Below are positions 17,857 through 27,400 of a stretch of DNA of 37,202 bases, one piece after another. Made by a program: the position numbers and the translations under genes. Each line of letters opens with the position of its first letter. Positions within the stretch are counted from its first letter, which is position 1. The stretch comes from a virus. The stretch is taken from positions 1 through 37,202 of IMG/VR virus record IMGVR_UViG_3300012936_000056. One strand, given 5' to 3'. The notes beneath the pieces are model-generated. The model did not search any database. It was not told where the DNA came from and was given only the letters and a program-made list of their open reading frames with translations.

Positions 17857-17907
17857 AAAGATTAGTTATATGCATATAAATATAATCTATAAGTTTTTAT
17901 AATCTTT
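17857..17907 (-). promoter_or_regulatory. Inverted repeats upstream of the 1602-residue gene
   Basis: The 66-base gap 17841-17906 is the longest in the window. It contains 8-base complementary arms, AAAGATTA at 17857-17864 and TAATCTTT at 17900-17907, that enclose a perfect 14-base palindrome TTATATGCATATAA (17866-17879). The structure sits directly before the GAAGGTAA ribosome site of the 1602-residue gene. It lacks a following T-run, so it is not a typical terminator. It could be a 5' leader hairpin, an RNA-processing site or a protein-binding dyad. Chance is possible given the AT content. Confidence 0.35.
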
Positions 17908-20288
17908 TAAAATGTAAACGTTGTTTTAACAAAAGATCTGTCTGATATTAAACTTTTAAAAGCGTTAAAATAATTTAAATAATTATTTGAATTAAGCTCT
18001 TCTTTGTCAATTATGCTTTTTTTAATATTGTTTATAATTTCAAAGCTTTGACTATTAGACGTATTTTCAAATAAGAAATTATAAAAGTCACGTCTAATTA
18101 TAGCTTTATCAGTTTCAGAAAAACTAGTATTGTCAAAGTTTAGTATTACATTTTTTACGCCATAAATAGAAGTTTCATTAAAAGGTATATTGTATGATCT
18201 AAGTATATTGAAAGGAATTGGCAATATTTTAATTTCTAATTTAAAAAAATCTATATTTAAACTTGTACTATCTGGAACAAATAATATTTTCATGTTTTCC
18301 TTGACACTAATAAAATTATTTTCTATATTACTAAAATCAAAAACATCCTTTATAAACTTTAAGTTACTTTTGTTTCTATTATCACCGCAAAATATGTCTA
18401 TATTAATAATACAATTTTTTAAAAAATTTTCAACATCAGGCGAAGTATTTTCACTTGCAGTAAAATATCCATATTTTGTTGACAAGCTTTCAAAGTCTTC
18501 TGTATCGACTAAAGAAATATTAGAGAAATTTAAACTATCATCTTCTTGATTTAAAACATCAATTCTTAAGTTTTGTTGAAATTTTTGATTTAATGTGTTA
18601 AAACTACTATTGTATCCATAACTTAAAAAGCTAGAAGACTCAATAATGTCATCATTTGATCTTATAAAAAATTCAAACTCGTTTAAAAGTATATTGAAAC
18701 TAAAAGTTATTCTTAATTTTTTTGAAGATCGACTTGTACTTAAAGAAATTAAATTTAAATTTCTTTCTAAACTATTTTTATCAAACCAAAACGTAAAAGA
18801 ATCTTCTTCTCTACTTAACTCAAAAAGACTTTTTTGTTCAAATTGTATTTGATTAGATGGATTAAAAATCTCGCTTAGATAAATTTTTTGTACTTCGTTT
18901 GTTATAATTCTATTATTAATATTGTTTGACTCAATCTCTATTTTTTTAATTTTAATTAATTTTGTAATATCACTTTTATCAAAGCTGAAAATGTTAGATG
19001 ATTGTGAATCTTCTACATTTAAGTAATCTAATTTAAAAGATTGTTGTGTGTTAAATCCACTAATTTGATTTGCAATTTCTGGAAATACTCTAAAAATAGC
19101 ATCAGAATCATCGCTGATACTTTGTCCAAACAATGATCTTTTTGCTTCATTTGTAAATCTGCTTAAAAAACTATTGTTATTAGATAAACCATTTATAGTT
19201 CTAGATGTTACAGGAACACTATAAACAAATTTTTCTTCATCGAAAACTAAATTATTTTCATCGTTGTAAAAAAGAAAAGTTACAGATATATTTTTTTCTC
19301 TTCTTAACGATATAAAATCAATAAACATTGCGAAAATAAAGTTTTTATTTTCATTTACAGAAGAATTTTCAAAAGACGTATTGTTACTACTGTCTATACT
19401 TATCGTTCCAGTAAAACTTGTGTAGTTTGGATTATATTCTAAAAGCTCTTTTACGCTGTTAGAATAAATTATTTCATATCTATCATCATAGTTAAAAACA
19501 ACTTCAAACCTGCTTAATCCTAGTAAATCAAAATCATCTTGTTCAAATACTCCTGGAAATTGATTTTTTATTTTTAAAGATGGTTGTGTATTATTTGGTG
19601 CTGTATCACTTATGTCATTTTCAAAAACAATTATTGGTTCTAATGATCTTCTAAATGAGTCTTCATAAAAAAGTGCAGCATTAGCAACCCTGTTTTCTTT
19701 TACTATTTTTGAAAAATCAATGCTAAAAAAAACATCTGTATAATCAACTATATTTCTATTGTTTAACAAAGTAATTCTTATTTTGTTTAATTCATCAGAT
19801 AAAATCCTACTAGAAAATGCTTTACTTAAAACAATATAAAAGGTAGACTGAGTAATACTAATATCAAGATTATTATTTAAAATAACTGAATCGTATCTGT
19901 CTTTGTTGTTTATACTAAATCTTGTTGTAAATATATTGTTAAAGGTACTGCTTTCAGAACTTTTTTGATAATTTAAAAATGTATTTTTTCTTAAGTCTTT
20001 TCCTATTGCTTGTTTTATTTTGTTGCTACTGTCATTAAACTTTTTGTAGTTAGGTGTATTATTTAAATCAAATATACTTGAAAAGTTTTCTTTAAATTTT
20101 TCATTATTTTGACAAATCAATTCAGCGTGAGTTATATCGTTTAATAATTCTGTATTACCTATAAAAATAGGTAAAACAAAATAAAATTCTTCTTCGTCTT
20201 CTCTTGTAGGTGTATCACTGCTGGTTACATACAAAATACTATTTTTATCAAAGTCTAAACCTGCGTTTCTATTTAAAAAGCTTGTCAT
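17907..20288 (-). CDS. Asn/Ser-rich structural-type protein of unknown function, 793 residues
   Basis: I do not recognise this protein. It is 793 residues, rich in Asn, Ser, Phe, Asp and Glu. Alternating hydrophobic patterns point to mostly beta structure (for example FYFVLPIFIGNTELL near residues 32-46, and FRVFPEIANQISGFNTQQSF around residue 400). It has no catalytic motif, signal peptide or membrane helix. The protein ends SFVKTTFTF; a short aromatic beta-like C-terminus is common in phage structural proteins. The ATG at 20288 is preceded by AGGT. The gene lies 12 bases after the 356-residue gene and just before the 1602-residue gene, so it is likely part of the same assembly. I infer a virion role from context only. 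Confidence 0.68.
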   Translation of the reverse strand: MTSFLNRNAGLDFDKNSILYVTSSDTPTREDEEEFYFVLPIFIGNTELLNDITHAELICQNNEKFKENFSSIFDLNNTPNYKKFNDSSNKIKQAIGKDLRKNTFLNYQKSSESSTFNNIFTTRFSINNKDRYDSVILNNNLDISITQSTFYIVLSKAFSSRILSDELNKIRITLLNNRNIVDYTDVFFSIDFSKIVKENRVANAALFYEDSFRRSLEPIIVFENDISDTAPNNTQPSLKIKNQFPGVFEQDDFDLLGLSRFEVVFNYDDRYEIIYSNSVKELLEYNPNYTSFTGTISIDSSNNTSFENSSVNENKNFIFAMFIDFISLRREKNISVTFLFYNDENNLVFDEEKFVYSVPVTSRTINGLSNNNSFLSRFTNEAKRSLFGQSISDDSDAIFRVFPEIANQISGFNTQQSFKLDYLNVEDSQSSNIFSFDKSDITKLIKIKKIEIESNNINNRIITNEVQKIYLSEIFNPSNQIQFEQKSLFELSREEDSFTFWFDKNSLERNLNLISLSTSRSSKKLRITFSFNILLNEFEFFIRSNDDIIESSSFLSYGYNSSFNTLNQKFQQNLRIDVLNQEDDSLNFSNISLVDTEDFESLSTKYGYFTASENTSPDVENFLKNCIINIDIFCGDNRNKSNLKFIKDVFDFSNIENNFISVKENMKILFVPDSTSLNIDFFKLEIKILPIPFNILRSYNIPFNETSIYGVKNVILNFDNTSFSETDKAIIRRDFYNFLFENTSNSQSFEIINNIKKSIIDKEELNSNNYLNYFNAFKSLISDRSFVKTTFTF

Positions 20289-20300
20289 TTTTTATACCTA

Positions 20301-21371
20301 TTATTCTATTACAATTGTAAACATACATATAAATGAAAAATATGCTGATAGTGCGAAAGTATTGTTTCCTTCTAAATTAACTTGTCCGTTATTAAAGTTA
20401 AATAATACATCAAGATCTGATGCATCATCTCTTGTGTTTATAATTTTACCTACAAGATAAACTTTTTTTACAGTAAGTGTAGATTTATCATAAAATTTTC
20501 CAATTTTTATAAAATGAAGTTTTTGCAAAGTTTTAGAGTTATCATCTTTTTCATGCATTTCAAACAATAAACCATTAAAATCAGATATTTTTTCTACTTC
20601 GTAAACTTTTTTTTGTATATTTTGATTATTATTTAAACTTCTTACTAAACTTAAAATTTCTTCTTCCCTAGATTGAAAATTGCTTGTATCTAAAGATTTA
20701 TAGCTAGTTAACAAAAAACCTACACTATTTTCTTCATCTAAATCATCAATGTTTTTAAAATTTTCTCTTTCATATATTTCAATTCCATCATTGTTAATAG
20801 GAGGCATTAACATAAAGTTTTTTTTGTGAGAAAATCTTTTATCTAAAGCAATAGTTTTAAGATCCTCCTTGTTCAATTTTGTTTCTCTTATCGTATCATA
20901 AGTGTTTACGTTATTAAAATTAAGTGTATTGTTTAGAAAACCATTATCTATAAATTTAATATCAACAGAGTTATTTACAAAGCTTTTTGTTGTTAAGTAT
21001 TTTAAGTTTTTTAAATTTTGTCCTAAAGAAAAATTTGTAAAATATTCTTCAACTTTATCGTCAAAAGAGATGTTTTTCGTATTTCTAGATATTACATTGT
21101 TGTCGTTTAAAAAATATTCTTTAATATCAAATTCTGGATTTATTAAGTCATTTACTTTAGTGTTAGTTTCTAAAGGAATATAGTCAATTTCAGCTTTAGA
21201 TACATCACTTTTTTTTAATTTTGACAAATCGTGATCTTTTGTATAAATAATTGATTTATCACTAATTGTTGCGTATTTATATCTAATGTCCCCGTTTTGA
21301 ATTTGCGACCTACCATTTTCTGTAATAACAAAATCAATAATTCTACTTTTTTTGTTTAATATTCCTGACAT
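20301..21371 (-). CDS. Structural protein with the same N-terminal module as the 248-residue protein, 356 residues
   Basis: The N-terminus ILNKKSRIIDFVITENGRSQ followed by NGDIRYKYATISDKSIIY (to about residue 45) parallels that of the 248-residue protein: I-I-D-x-V-[LI]-T-E-x-G-R, then a Gly/Asp-containing strand and a D-x-I-x-Y end. The remainder is Asn/Asp/Lys-rich. Recognisable short patterns are NFMLMPPINNDGI (about 195-207) and a C-terminal strand FALSAYFSFICMFTIVIE, hydrophobic enough to resemble a membrane segment but more likely a buried strand, because it is short and terminal. The ribosome site is weak (GAAAG). It lies 38 bases after the 2245-residue gene. A paired or repeated position with the 248-residue protein in the particle is plausible. 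Function is otherwise unknown. Confidence 0.72.
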   Translation of the reverse strand: MSGILNKKSRIIDFVITENGRSQIQNGDIRYKYATISDKSIIYTKDHDLSKLKKSDVSKAEIDYIPLETNTKVNDLINPEFDIKEYFLNDNNVISRNTKNISFDDKVEEYFTNFSLGQNLKNLKYLTTKSFVNNSVDIKFIDNGFLNNTLNFNNVNTYDTIRETKLNKEDLKTIALDKRFSHKKNFMLMPPINNDGIEIYERENFKNIDDLDEENSVGFLLTSYKSLDTSNFQSREEEILSLVRSLNNNQNIQKKVYEVEKISDFNGLLFEMHEKDDNSKTLQKLHFIKIGKFYDKSTLTVKKVYLVGKIINTRDDASDLDVLFNFNNGQVNLEGNNTFALSAYFSFICMFTIVIE

Positions 21372-21409
21372 CTTTATTTCTTTCTATAAAACATACTTTA
21401 ATCTAAATA

Positions 21410-24400
21410 TTAAAAATTTATATCTGCATTGTAGTTTGGGTGGCTTTGGTTAAGTTGTGATAGGGCATCGTTTGGATTTTCAATATATGGATAATAGCTT
21501 CTTGCATAAATATCTGTATTATAAGTTTGTGTCGTATTGCTTTCTTCAACATATGAATAGCCTTGACCAAGATATTGTTTTACAATTGGATAATTTACAA
21601 TAACTTCTCCACCAGTGCCTGTTTCAACTGTTGCGTATGATGAGCTACCATAATCCATATCAGCAAAATGACCAAATCTATTAGTTTTAAAATGAAATTT
21701 TCTACTATTTTTATTTCCACTTAAAACACCATATTTAAAGCCATCTAAATTTAAAATTGGATATCTGAATTTGCCTTTACTAAATCCATACAAAAAGTTC
21801 TTCATTGTATCTTCTTGACTATTTATGTTTCTATATCCTTCTGGGTTTTGTTTAATTTCAAAAAGAGGAGTACCAAATCTTCTTATATCTTCTGCTTTTT
21901 TATTAGACTTTGCTATTAAATCATTGCTATAAATTTGAGAAAAGTTTTTTTGTATAGTACTAAAATCGTTATCATTATCTCCTATTTCAATAAGCAAATT
22001 CTTTTTAATTGATAAATTTGAATAAGGGATTTGTTTAAACTGTTTATTACTTACACTGCCTATTGTTAAAGGAGAAGTATTAGACGATAAATTAATTTCA
22101 AAATAAGGAGTTTCACTATTAATATTTTCATTTATTTTATAGTTTTCTTTTAAGCTTTCCTCATAGATTCTTATTATATCGTTATTTTCTATTTCAAAAC
22201 AAGGTGATTTTGTACTTACAAAATCTTTCTTAGTAGATATATTATCAGAATCAAAAGCAATAATTTCAATTATATTATAGTCATTTCTTGGATTAGCTGG
22301 ATCATGCGGATTATTTTCATCAAAAACAAGAGAAGTAATCCCATCTGTATTTACATACATTTTATGAACTTTATATACTAAATAGCTGTTTGTTTTTACA
22401 AATTTATTAAATTTTTTCTTGTATATTTTAGATCTGTATACTTTTTCGTTCAACTTTTGTAAAGTATTATTAGGTGCTAAAATTTGTTCTATTCTATTAT
22501 CAATTAGTTGCTTATTGTTTTCTAAATATTTTTTATGAATAAATGTTAAAGAATTTTTATTTAGCAAATAATAATTGTTAAGATCTTTAGTGTTGGGATT
22601 TAAAAAGTTAATATCAGGAGTTAACTCGCTATTTGTATTATTAGAAAATTTAGCTAAACAAAGAAAAAGTGACTTACTTGACAATTTAATTTTTTCTTTA
22701 ATTGCTTCATTTGTATTACCATCGTTGCCTATATCTATAGCATCAATTTCACTAATTTTCCATGGATAACTTCTTAATGATCCATTTATATAAAATCTAG
22801 ATTCGTTTTCGCTTAAGCTAACAGGTAAAATATCTAAATTTGGATCTGATTCATAGTCTGAAGTTTTTCCATCAATAACAAATAAGTCATATACATTTGG
22901 ATTATCAATAATAGAAGTATTATCGTTTAACTTAGCATACCATGCAGGTGTAGTAGAATATTGAGCTTCGTTTGTTCTTGATTCATATCTTCCGTAAACA
23001 ATATTATTATCAACACCAAAATATGATTGTGGTATTTCTAAAGTTTCCCAAAAATAAAGTGGAATAGCGAGTTGATAAAAATTATCTTCTATTCTTGTAA
23101 TTTTTGCAATTTTGCATACTGCTTGATCAATTGTCGAATCAGAGCTTTCAAATATAAAAACATCTAGTATGCTTCCTTCTCTAAGATTTAACTTTGAATT
23201 TTCATCTAAGTTTGATGTGAGACTTGTAAATTCTAAACTATTTAGCTCAAAAACCAAGTGCCATTGTGGTGAAAATACATTACTGTTTTCTTTGATATCA
23301 TTGCAGTATTCATCTAAGTTTAAATTAGAATCAAAGTATTGTAACGAAAGATTAGAAAAATTCGATCTACTGCTATTAAACTTACTTATATTTTTATTGC
23401 TAATAATAAAATTATGAAATTCTTGTTGGTTAGAAAAGTCTAAACCGATTTCAGAGTCATTTTGTGATATAAAACTTTCAAAGTTTTGAATTTGCAATCC
23501 ATTTTGAAATTTATCTAAGCTTGAATTAGGAAGAACAAAATCTTTTATTGATAAATATCTTTCATATATTTTATAAAGATTAGCATTACTTCTGCTAACG
23601 TTAGAAGAAGCAGAATCTTCATTGTTAGATTGTAAATGTATTTTAGTTTCTTCTGAATAATCTACTGTATAACTGTCAACGTCAAAATATATAAAGGTTT
23701 TAAGACTTTCACTTCCTGAGTCTATATATGATACAGACTTATCGTTAACAATAATATTGTTTATATTGTTTAGTATATTTTTAAACTCTTCTAAATGATA
23801 TGTATTATGCCAATTATTAACTAAACTATTAGAAAAATTTAAGTTATAGTCTGAAATTTCTGCATCTGTAAAGTTTTCTGTAAAAATAATTTTATTTGAT
23901 GAAATTCCATTGTCATCTACATCTCTAAAGTCTATACCGTTAGTTTCGCTTTTTCCAAGACATCGTTTATAAATAAAGCCTATAGAAGGATTAATAGTAT
24001 CTTTCAGATAGATTGTTTTATCAATGCTTGAAGTTTCTTGTGTAGAAGTAATAAAACCAGAATAAGTTCCAAATTCTTTTGAAGAGTTTAATCCTATTAA
24101 ATTCTTGCCTAATATAAATTCATCTAAAGATTCATTAACATCGTTTAGATCCCAAACTTGATCAAAGTATGATCCTTTAGTTTGATATATACTTGCTCCA
24201 CTTTTTTCTATAAAATCATCTCCAATTATTGTTTTTGTAATTGATTTAGATTCATTGTTTTTATATTGAACATCATCAATGTAGTCTCTTCCTATTAAAG
24301 TAATTTCTAACTTGTCATGCAATTTAAAAACTGTAGGCATAACTTGTCCATTTGCATTAGATGATATACCTACAACTAATTTATCATGTGGTTTTAATAA

Positions 24401-27400
24401 GTAGCTTGAATTAATTGTTGGATTTTTACTATTTCCAGATTGTAAAAGCTTTCCACTTTTTGTCTTATAAGTAGGTAAATCTTGATTTGAAATTGGGCTT
24501 TTATCAATAATTCGATCTGATACTATTCCAAGTCCATTTGATTCTCCTAGATATTTTCCTTCTAAATTGTAAGATTGATTATAGTAGCTTTCTTGTTCAA
24601 TTACAGCTGAGTTTAAATTATTTTCCAGTAAAATAAAAGTTAAAGCAAAAACATTAGCAATTCCAGAAATTAACACATTGTTAGGATAAGAAATATTACC
24701 GCCTGTACTAGTATCAGTTATCAAAAAGTCTTGACTTGGGTTACTAGCATTAAATATTGACCAGTCTGAAACTAAAAAGTTTATACGTGAAGTAAAAGGT
24801 GAATCTGACTTAGTCTGTAAAGTAAATGAGTTACTTGGAAACTGCACGTCAATTAGATTTCCTGATGTGTCTTTAACTTGTTGACCAAGCCCTAAATAAG
24901 GTGAATAAAACATTACCATCACAATGATAGCATGGAGTGCTAAATTTTTTTCTTCCGGTGTAAAATCTGACCATTTATTTCCATCACCAGTTTCAAATGT
25001 AATACCTGAAGCATTTGCTTTAATTGCTTGAAAATAAGAATTTTCAAAGTTAAAAACAGTTTCGTCTGAGTTTGAAGAAAAAATCAACTTGTTAATTAAA
25101 TCTGAAAACGAAGATTTGTTATCATATGTATCAAATAGTCTTAAGTTTATGTCAAAAATATTTCTATGTCGAGTAATCATTAGTCCAAAAGGACCAGCTG
25201 CTTGATATGATTGTGTAGTTTTTTCTATGAATTGATTTATATTGAGCGTTTTATCTTGCGATGCAAAGGTATCTCTATTACTTAAACCAACTGGATTTTT
25301 GTAAGAAAATTTTATATGTGTTTCAACAAGTGTACTTTGTGCATACGACAAAGTAAAGGAAAAAATAGGAACTGTATGCGGAATATTGTTCCCAGAAACA
25401 TCTATACCCATAATATCAGTAATAGCAGTCCCATCTGACCCTGATGCATTTGATAGTTGAAAAAGTTCAGGTGTATTTTTATTATAAGAAGACCTTATTT
25501 CAAAGCTAGATTCAATTTCAGGAGATACTGTAACATTTTCAAAATAATTGCTTTTTATTTTATATTCAGACTCATCAGTATAATTAGAAAAGTTTTGATT
25601 TTTACAATAACTTTCAACTTTAAAGCTTTGTTTATCAATATTTATATTAAGATTATCTTCATCTTTTTCTTGAACTATATGATTATCAATATTAGTTAAA
25701 AGTTGGTCGTCTAATTGTAAAGAAGTCTTTTTTGATGTAATTAATAAATTGGAATAACTAACTAAATCTCTACTTCTATTTAAGTCTAAATCTTCTGAAT
25801 AAGATGAAAAGATTTTATATTTTTCGTATGTATTGCCTGACAACAAATTTGTATTTGTATTTCCTGCATTTTCCCAAGTATCATTTACATGATTTTCATA
25901 AATTTTATCAATTTGACCAACAGCAGCACTATCTGCTCTTGTTAACTTAAAAAAATTTGATTTATTAAAGCTACCGATTTTTGTTGGGTTATAACTAATG
26001 TTTGTATTATCGTTATTTTTAAAATAGTATAAATTAAAAACAGTAGATGAATTAGACTTAATATTGTTAAATTCATCTAAATTATAAAGACTTTTTGAAG
26101 GAACAATATAGCTTTTAACTTTTAATTTATTTTGATATTCTTCGTATGTTTCAAAATTACCTAAAAAGTTAGATAATTTTACACCTGTATTACTATAAAT
26201 ATTGTTATTATTAATTGTTTCTTGCGAATCATTTGTTAAAAGAAAATTGTAGTGTTGTAATGGTTGTACTTCAATCTTATTACTTAGATAATTTTGATTT
26301 TGTCTTTCATTTAAAAGAAAAAATGTTATATTATTAGAAATACAATTTGTATTATCATCTTTCATATTATAATGACTTCTAAACAAAGTGCTATCCGGAA
26401 AATTGCCTGTTTCTTTTAAATACCCGCTTGAATAGTTACCTATTCTAACAGGCATTTCACCTCTTGAAGAATAAACTCCTTTGAATACAACTTTTTCTAA
26501 GAGAAAATCCTTTGATATATACTTTGACATATCTAATTGATGATTATTATGTGGTTGCCATGTTGCTTTCCAAGGAAAACCATAAGAATCAGAAATTTGT
26601 GACAGAGGTGTTTTATTTAATTGTAATCCGCTTGAGCTTGATAAAATGCTGTTATCATTTCTCATACCTGGAGTTGTTAACAATGGTTTACTAAAATGAA
26701 TTATATTTCTATTTTCTTCGTTTAGTCTAATAATATCGTTTACAAGAAGAGTATCATCTGATGCAAACATGATGTCGTTAAAGATATCTGTGTATTCTTT
26801 TCTTTCACCAAATTCTGGAAAGTTGTCACTTTCAACTGCATTGTCAGGATTTTTTACATAATTTGATATACCTAAAATACCATTATAAAGAGAGCTAGAT
26901 TCTTTGATTCCTTGTAAATAATTCCATTCTCCTTTATTAAAATCCCAATAAGCTGTAGGCATAAAATGTGAGCTTACTGAATAATTTGTATCTTTCATAA
27001 AGTTAAAAAAGTTAGTATTAACAAGATTGTCTCTATTTGTCAAAGTAGTATCGTCTAAATCATCTGAAAGATCAAATCTAAATTGACTTTTTGTGCTAGA
27101 AGCATTAGGCTTGTTAAATACAAATTTCGTGTTTAACAAGTTCAAATCAATACTTTCATTACCATCGTTATTATTACCAGAAAAGTCTAAAACTATTTTT
27201 ATTTGTTTTTGTTTACCTAAATTGTAGTCTGTTTTATTTTCAGCATCATAAGTTGTATTATAAAAACTTTGACTTACGTCTTCTGTATGGAGATATTGAC
27301 TTTCGTCATACGCTTGATATTCTTCTTTGAATCTGTTTTGAATTATAACTTCATCTAATGAATTACTATTAATATTTCTTTGTATTAAAAACGTATTATC

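Noticed and set aside
17875-17882. TATAAATA on the plus strand in the gap before the 1602-residue gene
   Set aside because: It would drive transcription rightward, antisense into the 793-residue gene, with no gene on that strand. It probably arises from the local palindrome.
18190-18549. Plus-strand open frame of 119 codons, and other plus-strand frames
   Set aside because: They lie wholly inside long minus-strand genes, lack ribosome sites in a consistent position, and encode low-complexity hydrophobic Phe/Leu/Lys/Ser-rich peptides typical of the reverse of Asn/Lys-rich genes.
20301-20355. Hydrophobic C-terminus of the 356-residue protein as a membrane anchor
   Set aside because: The run is short, interrupted by Ser and Tyr, and ends the protein. 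A buried terminal strand is more likely in a structural protein.
24895-24950. Transmembrane helix or holin-like segment in the 2245-residue protein
   Set aside because: It is an isolated hydrophobic run inside a giant structural protein with no flanking topology signal. I keep it only as part of a possible inserted domain.
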